Assembly: GCF_034140825.1 (NCBI RefSeq)
Contig: NC_089037.1
Location: 9,498,001 to 9,562,000 of the forward strand
Length of the DNA: 64,000 nucleotides
DNA from: Oryza sativa Japonica Group
Lineage: Eukaryota; Streptophyta; Magnoliopsida; Poales; Poaceae
Reading direction: 5' to 3'
In this document: positions 1-12,320 of the stretch, one piece after another
How positions within the stretch are numbered: position 1 is the stretch's first letter
How the letters are laid out: every line of letters starts with the position of its first letter
Notes under the pieces: generated by a model
What the model was told of the DNA's origin: nothing
The model's database searches: none
What the model saw: only the letters and a program-made list of their open reading frames with translations
Made by a program: the position numbers and the translations under genes

Positions 1-869
1 GGACGCCTGGAAGAGCGCTCTCAGCTCTTGCAGGACATTAGAAATGTGAAGCCAACTCATGTTTTCAATGCTGCTGGTGTCACTGGGAGGCCAAATGTTG
101 ACTGGTGCGAGACCCATAAACAGGATACTATCCGCACCAATGTTGTTGGCACCTTGAACCTTGCTGATGTTTGTCGTGAGCAGGGCTTGCTCATGATTAA
201 TTATGCTACAGGTTGCATATTTGAGTATGATGCTAAGCACCCCGAAGGATCAGGAATTGGTTTTAAAGAGGAAGATAAGCCCAACTTTACTGGTTCATAT
301 TATTCCAAAACTAAAGCTATGGTACGTTCAAGTCGTGTTTTTAAGAACTATAACATCTATCCTTTTATTTCTCTCAGGTACTAACGTATCTTTTATTATA
401 ATGCGATGTAATGCAGGTTGAAGAGCTGTTGCAAGAATATGACAACGTCTGTACGCTTCGAGTCAGGATGCCCATATCATCAGATTTGAGCAACCCCCGT
501 AACTTCATCACAAAGATAGCTCGTTATGACAAGGTGGTAAACATCCCCAACAGTATGACAATTTTGGATGAGCTTTTGCCCATCTCCATTGAGATGGCGA
601 AGCGGGACTGCAGGGGCATATGGAACTTCACCAATCCTGGGGTTGTCAGCCACAACGAGATCCTGGAGATGTACAAGAAATACCTCAACCCCGACTTCAA
701 GTGGACCAACTTCACTCTTGAGGAACAGGCCAAGGTTATAGTTGCACCAAGAAGTAACAACGAAATGGATGCATCGAAGTTGAAGTCCGAGTTCCCCGAG
801 CTACTGTCCATCAAGGATTCTTTGGTTAAGTATGTTTTTGAGCCAAACAGGAAGGTTCCTGCTAACTGA
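1..869 (+). CDS. NRS/ER: NDP-rhamnose synthase / epimerase-reductase (NRS/ER), 3' part
   Basis: The last two coding exons are present: 1..321 (open at the window edge) and 417..869, ending in TGA. The intron 322..416 has GTACG and GCAG borders. The protein matches the plant cytosolic 3,5-epimerase/4-keto-reductase, which turns dTDP- or UDP-4-keto-6-deoxyglucose into dTDP- or UDP-L-rhamnose for cell-wall polymers and flavonoid glycosides. Visible family features are THVFNAAGVTGRPNVDWCE, the SDR-type Y-x3-K catalytic motif in GSYYSKTKAMVEE, the LRVRMPISSDLSNPRNFI stretch, and the C-terminal LDELLPISIEMAKRDCRGIWNFTNPG. The N-terminal nucleotide-binding glycine motif lies outside the window. Family length is about 300 residues, so roughly the last 255 are seen. 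No breaks are seen in the visible part. Identification is by family conservation read by eye. Confidence 0.93.
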
Positions 870-873
870 AGAT

Positions 874-929
874 TTACGGGCGCGGGCGGGAGTTATGGAG
901 GTTACGAGCGCGGGCGGGAGTTATGGAGG
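874..929. repeat. 28-bp direct duplication just after the NRS/ER stop
   Basis: Two adjacent 28-bp copies, 874..901 and 902..929, differ at one base (TTACGGGCGCG versus TTACGAGCGCG). They begin five bases after the stop codon, so they lie in the 3' UTR. Confidence 0.85.
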
Positions 930-1236
930 TTATTGCACGGATGCAGTTGTGACCATACTTTTTTTTGTAGTTTTTGGTTATATCTGGTGTTTTGTTAAGA
1001 TACATGTAGGTGAACTACATACCGTTCGATACTTAACCTATTTATTTATATATTCATAGCAATTCGTGTGCACGGCATGTGCATATTATTTTTTTTGCTT
1101 TGGTTTGTGCGGTGGTTCAGAATGTATCTCACCTCTACGTTGTACTCTTTGAACTACTTACTCTATCTAAAAAAGGGCAATTCTTACATATTAATTTGGG
1201 CTCAAAACTTTTGTGATTGATTGATGAGCAGCCGAC

Positions 1237-1412
1237 GATCTGGTAGCGTGAGAGTGAATCCTCCGTTCGGCATCAGCATCGGATGATCTGGTAGCGTGAG
1301 AGTGAATCGTCCGATCGGCAGTAGCATCGGTCGATCCGGTAGCGTGAGTGAATCCTCCGATCGGCGGTAGCGTGAGTGAATCCTCCGATGCTCCGATCGG
1401 CAGTAGCATCGT
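1237..1412. repeat. Minisatellite of about 48 bp units
   Basis: Three units begin at 1237, 1285 and 1333 with GATC(T/C)GGTAGCGTGAG and continue with GTGAATCCTCCGATCGGCA and AGCATCGG. The third unit contains a further internal partial repeat. The array lies in the spacer between NRS/ER and the ALY gene. The reading frames through it are an effect of the repeat, not genes. Confidence 0.8.
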
Positions 1413-3344
1413 CTCATTTCTAAATGTATTAGTCACCTTAAAGTGGTTTCTAAATGGGATTAGTCGCCTTGCAATTTTGCGCTACAGTATACAAAATTCT
1501 CGCAGCAACTAAACATTAACTTCCCTACAGGCCGCAATCGACAAAGCATGGTCAAATACGACGGTAGTAGGTACAACACTGCACGATCACGATACCAAAT
1601 TACAAATTACATCATATGCTTTTACCATCGAAACCGTGACAAGCGAACCGCAAAAATGCAGCAACCACATTAGGCACGCCTGAAGTATGCATAGTGAAAA
1701 ATGGCCAACGCATCAAACAAAAGACTCGCATGCAACAAAAATGCACAAACCAAATTAGGCACGCATGAGATGCAGTTTAGCATAGTGAAAACGCCTGACG
1801 CATCAAACACAATTCAATATACGGTATTTAACTGGCAACATTGTTCTTGCAAAGGCCACTGCGAAAACATGTTCACCAAAGGAAGAAGTCAAGCAGATGA
1901 CAGCAATGCTTGAGGGCAAAAAACTGCAACGCAGAATAAACCTCAAGCCTCAATTACAACAGAAGGAGCAAATTGAAATTTCCACATCTATCACCTAGGA
2001 GCTTTCCACATTGCAAACCCAAAAAAAAAAAAAGTAAACCTATTTTGCTTTATGTAATTGAATCTGGGCAAAGAATCTAAACGATTATTTCAATTCCAGT
2101 TAACCTAATGCCATCTAAATGATGACTACACCGTACCATTTCCAAAATACTGAACTGATGCCATTGACATTGCCTGACAAACATGACCATCGAGCCAGCC
2201 ATCAAAATTTGCCTCTTATAAGGTTATGAAATTTGTTATTCAACACCTCCAATCAAGTAGGCCAACACTTGGATGATACTCAAATAATCAATAAACTGAG
2301 AAATCCTTATTGATGAGCAACAAGATGGATGGATCCTTCTGTTGAAAACTGAGTGCAACAGTTGAAAACTGAACGGCAGGGCAGAAACATGAGCATAATA
2401 GATGGATCTTCCCAGCACAGTTACATGATCATGACATACCTAGTTGGGATACTAAAGGAGTTTGATGGCTATTTTTAATGAAAATGAAGATCCACTGCAA
2501 TGCTAACATCACACAGAATAAGAAGGCAATGGATGGAGGGCCAAGAAATGAAGTCCAAAGCCTACATATGCTGTTAAGACTTGAATAACTATCAAATATC
2601 AATAGCAAATTTTAAATCAGAATTTGCACCTCGATGCTTCTTCAAACTGACGATCAGCTGGCTAGAAGATAGAATAATCATATGACGGTGCAGATTTTGC
2701 AAGGAGGAAATCAACTTTAAAATGAAAGTGACCCCTCCAGCCGCTGTCATATGAATCACTAACGGGTAGAAGAATATTGCTAAGCCCAAAATCAACAATA
2801 GCAGAATGATAAATAACAAAAAAAGCACCAGCCACCTGCAAGATGAGAATAAAAGAACCTTTAAACACATGAAACAGAAGCAAATAAATAAAAAGACCAA
2901 TAAACAGTAGTAAATATAGATAAACAGATAAGAGATGATGCATACCTCATTGAGGATGGCTGAGCCTTATAACCCTTGTACAGAGAGGAACAATGTCCAA
3001 ATAACCATGCAACAATGCCGTTGAAGATGATGTATGTTAAAGGAGTCAGAAGATACGAGCACCTCATACATCTTCAGTAACTTCTGTATGTGGAGCAACT
3101 CGAGCAGGCCTTCACTCCGCAGAAAAAGGAACATAAGTGGCAACCAAGTAATATTCATAACAGTGTTCACCAGCATCCACTTAACTCTAGTTCTATGTAG
3201 ACACATAAAACCGTACAATTCAGTAAACCAAGACCCGACAAACAAAGGTTTTGTTGTTGCCACTGAACATGGTAGCACAAATAGCAGGAACAAGCAGATA
3301 AACATCCTTCAGATTTCATGTTGAAATATCAACACCGTGAAGAT
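1413..3344. other. Intergenic / 3' flank of the ALY gene, no coding sequence seen
   Basis: AT-rich sequence without an ORF of recognisable family. It must hold the 3' UTR and poly(A) site of the ALY gene, which reads leftward into it. A poly(A) tract lies near 2020. Nothing else is recognised. Confidence 0.4.
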
Positions 3345-5353
3345 CTAGTTGGTCTGCATCGCATCTGCATGGTATTTCTCCAAGTCAGCATCAAGTTCTT
3401 CAGCAGACTTTGGCTGGCTACGCTCTTTGCCACGGCGACCACCGGATCCACCAGGACCACCACTGCCTCCTCCGCCACCACGGCGCCTCCCACCCCCCCT
3501 TGGACGAGGTCTACCCTGCGGTAGTCCAGCTGGGCCACCCCTTGGTGCACTGTAACATTTCAAAAACAATAAAGGTAAGTTGGCAAGATCTTATATGAAC
3601 TGGAGAATGATCAGAAGTGCACACAAAATAACAAGAACGTTTTGAAAAGCAAAAAAACAAATCAATCGATAATGAGATATCAACATCTCTGATACATAGA
3701 TACAATTTTAGGCTTTTAGCAACAAGTGCAATTATAAACAATTAACAGAAAGCATCACAAACAACCAATGTATATAATCAGTCACCATGTTTGACTTGAA
3801 TAAAAAATTCATGTGCAAGAATTTTCTGAAGATGATGAAATGAAATGAAAAATCATGCAAGTGTTATTTTGTGGAGCACAGATATCAAATTATAGAAAAT
3901 ACTCAGTAGTATTTTAGCATCAGCCCTCACAATCAAAATACATCACAGCAGTGATGAGCAATCATGCAAAACTTTAGCATACAAACAAATAAAGGATAAT
4001 GTAGCAATCCGAACATACCTCTTAGCAACATTTCTAACGTAGCCTCCGTTATTTGCTGGAAGAGCAGCTGCAGCTGTAGGAGTATTGGTCCCAAGAATCT
4101 CTATTTTCATTGGCTTACCATCAAGTTGCACATTGTTATATTTCTTCACTGCTGCGACAGCATCGCCACGCCTTGCAAATACAACTTCAGCTGTTCCCTG
4201 GAAGGGATAGACAAAAGTCAGGCTATCACATAAAAAACAAAAAAAAAAACAAATGCATGTAAAGAAGTGTAAGATTGAATCTGTACCTTAGACCTCCCAC
4301 TTCTGTCATAGTGAATTACGTATTTCTTAAGATCACCTAATTCAGAGAAAAGCTCCTGCATCATTAAAAAATAAATAACTCAGAAAAATGCTTAAGGGAA
4401 AAACATGTCACATGAAGATTTCAGGCAATTTCTACTGGCTAATGATATCTACTTAAATGATCACATTGACATGGAATTTGATGAAATAGGACAGTAAAAA
4501 AATATCCTAGAAGTAGACAATAATTAATTGTCTTAAAAAATTCAAATAACCCATGGGTCAACATACAAATCACTAACTAGAGCATATCACTATCTTTGCA
4601 CAAATTAATCAAGACCTTTTTTCAGAGGAAAAAAGATCAGATCTCGATGGACCAGAATTATTTAACATCAGATCGAAGCTAGCAGTATGAACAAAACCAA
4701 AATATTGCTGGAATTTTACACATGTTCATGCTAGATCTGGCGAATAGCTTAAGCTAATCACATATGCAACCAAATATCTGCTTTCCTCTAGCGCTAATTG
4801 CTCAGAAGCGACTAACTCAACGCGATTATTATATACCTTGATATCCTCGGTCGAGACGCCGAAGTCCAAATTGGAGATGTAGAGCTTGGTGCCAGTCTCG
4901 ATAGCCGAGACCCTCCCGCCTCCGCCGCTGCCGCCGCCGCCGCCTGCCGCGACATCCGAGTACATGTCGTGCTGCCACGCCGATTCAGGGGCCTGGATCG
5001 CGTCATACCACAGTGAGAAAACCACCCGACCATCCATCCACATCCTTCCCCGCCTCGCCGTCGAAAAGCGGAAGCCCAGCTCCTCCGCCGACGGCGCGCA
5101 GCAAACCCTAGCCCCACGTTCGATCCGTTGCTGTTCGTACCTTGGGCGGCTGGTAGGGCCCCGCCCTGTTCCCCGACCTCTTGAAGGGCCGCCTCGTCGG
5201 CCCCACGCCGCCGCCGCCGCCACCACCAACACCCCCACCCCCGCCGCCGCCGCCGCCAGCGGCAGATCCGCGGCGGCCGCGGCCGGACGAGGGGTTGGCC
5301 TTCTTGTTGTTCTTGATGATGTCGTCGAGCGTCATGTCGAGGGTCTCCGCCAT
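3345..5353 (-). CDS. ALY: THO complex subunit 4 (ALY/REF mRNA export adaptor)
   Basis: Five exons read on the minus strand: 5141..5353, 4837..4992, 4287..4355, 4019..4197 and 3345..3549, all with GT-AG introns and matching phases. They give a protein of 273 residues. ALY/REF is the TREX adaptor that joins spliced mRNA to the NXF1-type export machinery in the nucleus. The N-terminus MAETLDMTLDDIIKNNKK is the conserved UAP56-binding motif and is repeated at the C-terminus (KSAEELDADLEKYHADAM). Between them lie a glycine/arginine-rich linker (residues 23-70), a single RRM (about 107-182, with KLYISNLDFGV and a degenerate RNP1), and a second RGG-rich tract (about 210-245). The start is fixed by the conserved N-terminal motif, and CAT at 5351..5353 sits in a good context. 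Length and layout are normal for plant ALY proteins, and no damage is seen. Confidence 0.95.
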
Positions 5354-5809
5354 GGCGGCTGCTCGGGGGCGGGTAGATCTGGCGCGCTAGGGTTGGGCGA
5401 GCGAGCGAGCTCGACGACGAACGAAGAGGCGGCGGATTCGGGATTTGGGGGGTGGAGGCGAGAGCGGCGTTAGGGTTGGGGAATTGGGAGATTTTTTTCG
5501 TCTTTTCGGTGGCGGGCGCGATAAAAATAAAGGGGGGAGACGGACGCGTAGGGATAACGCGTGGTGAGGCGGTCGCGAGAGAGACCCACGACTCCACGAG
5601 GGCGTGATGCGGACGGGAAGGAGAGGAGAGGCACTGATTGGATTGGATATTGGGATGCCTGCAGTGCCGGGTCGGGGTCTGGCTCGGGGTCGCCTCGTTC
5701 CGTTGTTCCGAGTATTTCTCGCTGGAGTATCTTGGGTTCGACCTCGAGTGCTTATCTTCCTCATGTTCTTTTTTTTTCGTGGCAAGTCGGCAAAGTCGGT
5801 TGACTAGTA

Positions 5810-5979
5810 CTCACTCTCTGTTTCTCAAAATATGAAGGTTTTTAATATTCAGACTTTATATCATAATATAAGCAATTCAAAATTCAAAAGGTAACAAAGT
5901 GACTTAAAAGAAATCTTTTTGACGTAAACTTAGTATTTCCTAGATAACCCAGGAATCCTTATATATCGTAATGGAGGAG
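5810..5979. mobile_element. Stowaway-like MITE
   Basis: About 170 bp flanked by TA on both sides (5808-5809 and 5980-5981). The left end reads CTCACTCTCTGTTTCTCAAA and the right end is its imperfect inverse, ending GGAG. It fits the Tc1/mariner-derived Stowaway pattern of a TA target and CTCCCTCCGT-like ends. The ends are diverged, so it is probably an older copy. Confidence 0.6.
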
Positions 5980-6037
5980 TATTTGGGACAACCACATGTC
6001 GATAAAAAAAATATTTTAAATGATATCATTTAAAGTA

Positions 6038-6199
6038 CTCCATCCGTTTCACAATGTAAGTCATTCTATAATTTCCCACATTCATATTCACATTCATATT
6101 GATGTTAATGAATCTAGACATATATATCTATCTAGATTCATTAACATCAATATAAATGTGTGAAATGCTATAATGACTTACATTGTGAAACGGAGGAAG
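6038..6199. mobile_element. Stowaway MITE, near-perfect hairpin
   Basis: 162 bp with TA target duplications (6036-6037 and 6200-6201). The termini start CTCCATCCGTTTCACAATG and are inverted at the right end. The middle is also palindromic (ATGAATCTAGA near 6108 and TCTAGATTCAT near 6131), so the whole unit could fold into one long hairpin. It lies 58 bp from the older Stowaway copy. Confidence 0.85.
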
Positions 6200-7526
6200 T
6201 AATATACATATATAATAAAATTTCCTACTGCACAATATAGAAAAGAGCTAGTAAAAAATGATTGTCTACTAGAAAGAGAAGGTACGAGAGATGGAAACAT
6301 TCTTTTATGTACAGAGATAGAGGTAGCAAGCGCATAAGGGGAAGCAATTGAAATCAAATAAAAAATGTGATGCCATATTTTTAGAAAATGTGAACTAATA
6401 TGGACAATTGTGTTAATAAAAAAACATTTGGATTATGCATGCAAGATAGTGAGTTAAGTCTCACGCATTGATCTGTTGAGTAGAAAAATGGACAAAGTAA
6501 CAAAATAAAACTCTTATATGTATGTGTCCTTAGTGTTTAAAAGCTGGAGCTAGAAAATACCTCTAAAGTTTCAATGTTCAAAATTTAGCAACAGCTGATA
6601 AGCAAACAGGAAGATACGGAAGTTCTTCTACAGATAGATGCGAGAAGGAAGAAGAATACTAGTGTATGATATGTGTGGGCAGTACAAGTTTAGCCACCAA
6701 CATGGCATAAAAATAGGTGAAACTTGCCCAAACTTGAAAGTCCAGGTGGGAAATACTCAGTCCGGTAGCACGTGATGAAAAATGAACATCCGGCGAAGTT
6801 TCGAAGGCCGTGAATAAACATGTGCTCTTTCTTAACCCCAGTTGCCACTAGATGGTCATAATTAATCTCAGAGAGAACCTTGGAGGTTGGGGCCGTACAT
6901 AGCACAAGTTCAGTCTTTTGCATGAAACACCTTGTGGGAGAACTGGAGAAGACAGTGGAAGATACTTTTCTCAAGCAGACACCAAAACTATAATTTCTCC
7001 CATGTATAAAAGGAGATCCGATCGTTTCGATGCTAGAAAGAGAGAGAGAAAAAAAAACTCCCGTCTACTGCTCCACATGGCCGTGTTTGGGATCCAAGTT
7101 GGCGTGCATGTGCTCCCACCAAGGCACCAGCCAGGCTCCACCAAGCCTGCCTTATTCTTGGATCGATTCACTGATTCACTCATTAATCTATCTTCATTGT
7201 CTGAGTGCGTGCGTACAGTCTGTTCATGCACGCGTCTGATTTTTGGTAGAGATAGTAACCGCCACTGAACTGCCATTAGCAAGAGACGCATGGAGTTTTG
7301 GACACAGAAAACAACGGCAGTAAACTATACAAGTTCTGGTTTTATATTTATTCTGCGAGTTTGATTTGATCGCAACAATGTTTGCTTACAACTGCAATTG
7401 TGTTGCTGTTCATGATGATAACGATTGTATCCGAGCAAAAATTTGTCTTTTCGGTCAAATGCCAAGACAGCTTCGATCCAACCAGCCTCACATTCCATGC
7501 AACAAAACCTTCCAAGAGTGGACTCA
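6200..7526. other. Intergenic, no gene recognised
   Basis: AT-rich spacer. Open frames of 76-127 codons overlap on both strands and match no family I recognise. There are no tRNA-like cloverleafs and no clear terminal repeats. Confidence 0.35.
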
Positions 7527-8004
7527 GGGCCTGTTTGGTTGGTGACCTGACACACATGCCTGATGAAAACTCATGCCTGAAGCTAGCCTGAAAGTTTAAA
7601 GACATTTGCCTGACCAGGCAGCCTGTGAGATGAGTTGTTTGGTTTGAACCATGTGCCTGAGAAGAATAATGCAACGTCAAACTGTAATAATTACTCTTAA
7701 CAGATAATATTAACTCAACAAACATGATCAATCGGTGGGAAGAATGAAAAAAGCAAGAAAAAGAAAAAGTATGTAATTAATAGTGGGACCCATAGCTTTC
7801 ACATCACCTTAATCTTGCTAGCTTCTCACTTGTCTGAGTCAGGCGTTGGAATTTCGTCGCCTGAGCCAGGCTAATCAAAGCGGCTAGCTGTCAGGTCAGG
7901 CTACCGCAGGAACACCCAGGACGCCAACCAAACAAGGTACAGGCATGTCTCAGGCAAGCATCTCAGGTCAGGCACAAACACGAGGGCAGCAACCAAACAG
8001 GCCC
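7527..8004. mobile_element. 478-bp inverted-repeat element with GCCTGA subterminal repeats (PIF/Harbinger-like)
   Basis: The ends are GGGCCTGTTTGGTT and its exact inverse AACCAAACAGGCCC, flanked by a 3-bp direct repeat TCA (7524-7526 and 8005-8007). The hexamer GCCTGA occurs five times in the first 140 bp, and its inverse TCAGGC four times in the last 200 bp. This inward arrangement resembles transposase-binding sites. No transposase is encoded. The 3-bp target favours PIF/Harbinger. TCA is not the usual TTA/TAA, so a hAT origin cannot be excluded. Confidence 0.7.
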
Positions 8005-8007
8005 TCA

Positions 8008-8579
8008 CACAGTCAGCTTCAGCCTGGAAAGGCTGGATTAGTAATTAAAAAGGATAATACGCGTCATGTCGCATCAAAAGATGTCGAGAAAGTAGGCAAT
8101 AACAAAGGACGTAAAGCCTATCAGTGCCTCATCAAGTTGGGTGGATTGGCGCCAAACAAAGAAAAGCACTATAACAACACAGCCAACCGATATGGAACAT
8201 GTTACACACTGGCCTTTTGGACAGACTATCAACTAGAGCAAATAATGGAAGAGCTGATACAGCTGTAGGAGGTCCAAGACAAAAAAGAAAAAAGGAAAAA
8301 AGAAAAAAAAAAGCAGTTGAAACAATAAAGAATATGAGAGGAAGTTTGTGTAGATTACAGTTTCAATTTGACATTTCTTAGTAATTGTGATGACAGTTTC
8401 AGATGAGCCCCATTGACCCCGGAACATACCACTAGACATAGTTGTAAACAACGTACAAAAACACAAACTCTTTTACTTGACCCTTTTAGTATCCTGAATG
8501 ATACGGACCATCGGACGCTCACACTTTCTGGCATATATAACTTCTCCAAGTATAATATATCTCTAGAAAGAAATCAACC
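8008..8579. other. 3' flank of the ARF-GAP gene
   Basis: AT-rich sequence between the inverted-repeat element and the ARF-GAP stop codon. It should hold that gene's 3' UTR. An A-rich tract lies at 8280-8312. No further gene is seen. Confidence 0.4.
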
Positions 8580-11319
8580 TCAGCGGAAGCCGCCTTCCGT
8601 CCAATAGGAGCCACCGGTGGTTCCGTTCTGATTGCTCCCCTTGCTGGGGGTGCTGTGATTGTAACTATCAAAATTGTCATCCTTCCCATCATCCCAGCCG
8701 GCCCAGGAGTCACTGCTTTGGCGTTCTTTCGCAGGCTCATCCTTCTTGACTGGCTCATCCCAATCATCCCAGGAATTGGAATTGTAATTCTTTGATGAAC
8801 CATCATGAGAAGAAGAATTCCACCCATTACCATTGGTCTCACGCTCAAACCTATGGTAAGGCTCACTGCCCTGCTCCCTGCGTTGCCAATCATCCCCCCA
8901 GCCATTCCCACCTTCCTTGGCATACTCCTCAACCTTTTGTGACGCTAACGCCATTACCCCTTTCATAATTCCCCATGTTCTACTTCCAATCTCTGCGGTT
9001 TTATTGGCAACAACATTTACAGTTTCATTCACCTTCTGATCATAGCCCCCTTCCCTCATCTGCATTCCAGACAAGCACAAATCATTAACTGTGTAAGACA
9101 AGGACAAAGCTCTCCGGCAAATAATCTTAAACACAACATGTTTTATTTAGTTCAATATAGTCCATAGTAACATTGATTCTTGAGGAGTAAACGATGATCA
9201 CGAGATTTCAATAATTAAGTCCTTGATAGGAAAATGAGGTGGGAAATATAAGCAAAAATGTACTCACTTAATAATGCTGGTAGAAGAATATGGCTCAAGA
9301 TACAGTATAAATGATATTAAGAGATTAGGCTTGATGTAAGACAATATCAAGGAGACACGCCAGTAAAGATCTATTCATCTATATTCCAGTATTCTGATGA
9401 GTGCAGGTTAATATATCATTACAATCAGATTGAACCATGCAACTAGGTAAGCACAGTAAACTCAGAGAAATCCATGTTCTATAAAAAAACTATACTCTGG
9501 AAATTCAACTTGGGATATTACAAAATCAGCTGACAAACAAAAGGTACCTTTGATTGGAACTCTTTTGTGCCAACTTGGACAACACTGGCAGCAGACTGGG
9601 CAGCAGATGCTGCAACTAGTGAAAGCCGTCCAATTCCCTGGAGATGAAATGGTATAGGAGTTAAACTGATGGACAGATGAAAATAAAAGGTGTAATACTG
9701 GCACAACTGCGTCTAACTAGATACACACATCACCCTAATACTGAATAATAATAATATCAAGAACTGTTTAACCAACACACAGATTTAACCTGGACTCAAC
9801 AAAGATAATGATATATGCTATTTTGTGGGCATATTAGGAAGAGTATTACAAATAAAACGGCTTAAGCATGCTTAACTATTCTATATATTGTCCATTTGGC
9901 ACAGCGAACTCTATTACAACAGTGTCTTCAAAAGCTACATTTTAGTCGCTGCAGGAAACAGGGCATATCAAATTTTCAAGGTGATGCTAAGACCTATTGG
10001 CAAAGAATGTATAGCTTGACAAAGGCCACCCAAGATACAAAAGTAAGCTTAAAAAAAGAGCAGTGTAATTATATCTAAGAGAGAACCTCAGTTCACAATT
10101 TCATAGCATAAAATTAACATAAGTAAAAGATGATATATCATTGGCAACAGAAATGACTTCAGGGAAGAAAGCAGCAAGTGATGTTCATGTAACAATTGCT
10201 GCAATAGTGCAATACTGCCATTCAACCTCAACCTAGTAATACCATGAGCATCTATAGCGTTTTATCACTTGTAGATCTAAAGAAACCAGATTTACGATAC
10301 AACAGTATATCCCTTTGCAGATAGATGATCTAAATCCCTTAACTACGAAAAATACGTTACAAACTGGGTAAGCACAAATTTGTATTTACTCCTTTGAAGA
10401 AAGATGATCTAAATCCCTAAACTTCCACGTTATAAATTGGGCATGCGCAAAACTGTTTATTGCAACAGTTAGCTAAACATATATAGAAGTATAGAACAAG
10501 TAATACCGACGTAGCAAGAATTTTTACCTGGGAGACGACCTGCATGACATCACCCTGAGCAGCAGCGCCGTTCCGATTCGCCGACGGCGCCGGGCTGGAG
10601 CCGAACCCGACGTATTTCCCACCCTGCGAGGGCGGGATCCCCTCGGGCTTCGACTCGTTCTCCGCCATCCTCCTGGCGAAGAAGCTGTCCTTGTTGGCCG
10701 CCGACGCCTCCAGCTGCTGCCTCGTGTACATGTCCTGCGTCGATTTGGACCTCGGCGGCTGCCTCCCTGATTCCGCCCCCGACTCACCGAACGACCCCAC
10801 CGACTGGTTCCTCCTCATGTCGGGCCGGAAATCGTCGTCCCAGTCATCCCATCCGCCGCCGCCGCCGCCGCCGCCTCCGGCGGGCAAGGGTGGCTTCCTG
10901 GTGGGGGCGGGCGCGCCAGATCCGGGGGTCTCCTTCACGACGGGCGGGTCGGTCCACGGGCGGCCCTCGGCGACGGCGACGATGCGGTCGCGGTACGCGG
11001 CGGCGGCGTTGGAGTTGTACTTGGCGACGTGGGGGGTCTCCTTGGGCACGCCCCGCGCGGCGAGGAAGGCGTTGAGGCGGTCGTTGCCGCCGGCCTCCAT
11101 CTTGCGGAGCTGCGCCTCGGTCCACGAGTCCATGGTGACGGAGCGGACGAAGCTGATGTGCACGCCGAGCCCCCGGTGCTTGCCCGAGCACTCGAGGCAC
11201 ATGAACACCCCGTACGAGACGCTCGCCCACTGCGGGTTCCGCTGCGCGCAGTCCACGCACGTCTTGTTCCCCGCCTGCCCCTGCAGCTCCCGTAGCCGCC
11301 TCGCCGCCGTCGACGCCAT
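8580..11319 (-). CDS. ADP-ribosylation factor GTPase-activating protein (AGD6/AGD7 type)
   Basis: Three exons, 10528..11319, 9548..9637 and 8580..9059, give 453 residues. The N-terminus carries an ArfGAP zinc finger of the form C-x2-C-x16-C-x2-C (C21, C24, C41, C44), followed by [17 protein letters not shown], which holds the arginine finger. This domain makes ARF GTPases hydrolyse GTP at Golgi/COPI membranes. The rest fits the plant AGD6/7 group: a low-complexity middle (Gly run near residue 150), the short helix [20 protein letters not shown] in the 90-bp second exon, [24 protein letters not shown]-type repeats, and a W/D/S-rich tail ending YWTEGGFR. The helix recalls the amphipathic membrane sensor (ALPS-like) of ArfGAP1; that role is inferred. 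The start [13 protein letters not shown] agrees with the family. Length is close to the 450-460 expected. I cannot separate AGD6 from AGD7. Confidence 0.93.
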
Positions 11320-11939
11320 CGCCGCCGGATCGGATCTCGGATCCGGGAGGAGAGGAGGTGGGTGGTGGTGGTGGTGGTGATGGTGGCCGCGGGACGCAAG
11401 GCGAGGGGAAAGGGGGAAAGAGTCGCCGACACGAGACGGGGGGATTGGTCAAATACGGGCTGCGTGGACGCTTTTGCCCCCCGTCACTGCCCCCGGGCGG
11501 TGGCGAGGCAGTCCCGGTAATAACGCTCGCTCGAGCAGGGGTAGGTTTGGGAGTTCGGTAAGCCGTGGCCGAACCGGAGAAGGGGTATCCTCTCCCGTGT
11601 CGCCGATACCCCGGGCCCAGCGCGCAGGTGGTAGAGGAGGCTGCTACACATGGAACGTACGATATTTAGCAAAAAAATCGGACGTTGTTCACCCACATAT
11701 CTGACTATATATAAAAAAAACTATAGTAGTTAAGCAGCTACGCTGCAAGCCTATACCCTACTCTCATGCATGTATACATGTAATCTCTCTCTTTATTTTC
11801 TGTACCCTTTAAACTTTTTCGTTCTAAATTACTTATCCGATTTTACCATTGTGTTCTTTACAATTAAATTTTTACAACAAAATCTTACTTGGCTATATTT
11901 CTGATAAAATTTATAAATATGATTATATTACTAACTGAA

Positions 11940-12320
11940 ACATTTATATATTAATAGAAAAAATACACGTGCGTTGCAATGGGAGAAGGCTATTTTAATC
12001 GTATTATTGTTAGATTTTTTTTATTTAAAAGGTATATGGGATTTTTATTTTGGAGTATAGATATCTAATTCAGAATCCTTATTAGGATGATGGTTAGTTG
12101 GTTACATCCTGTACATGCTTTATTATGGTCTGGTGAGAATTTTGAAACAATTAGGAGTCCGACTCTCGTCCCAAGTTAGCATGCGAGATTTTTAAAAGAA
12201 TTTCTTATACGACTACTTATGTATTTCCAAAAAACGAACAAACTTAAAAACTAACTCAAATAAGGACGACGTATCAAAGTATCAGCGGAAACATCTTCAA
12301 TTTTTATAATAGTAGAGATA
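11940..12320 (-). mobile_element. Possible small non-autonomous Helitron
   Basis: Read on the minus strand, the piece starts near 12318 with TCTCTACTATTATAAAAATT, a typical rice Helitron 5' end, and finishes near 11955 with a GCAACGCACGTGTA segment resembling the 3' hairpin region. The exact CTRR terminus is not clear, and Helitrons leave no target duplication, so the borders are approximate. Confidence 0.4.

Noticed and set aside
1191-1436. 81-codon minus-strand frame with repeated SHATRSSDADA
   Set aside because: It is the translation of the minisatellite.
4812-5597. 261-codon minus-strand frame across the ALY first exons
   Set aside because: It runs through the intron between 4993 and 5140 and out of frame with the conserved ALY protein.
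6971-7291. 106-codon minus-strand frame and partner 116-codon plus frame
   Set aside because: They overlap each other on opposite strands and have no family features or splice partners.
10844-11452. 202-codon and 165-codon minus-strand frames and 229-codon plus-strand frame
   Set aside because: They are shadows of the GC-rich first exon of the ARF-GAP gene, whose own frame carries the zinc finger.
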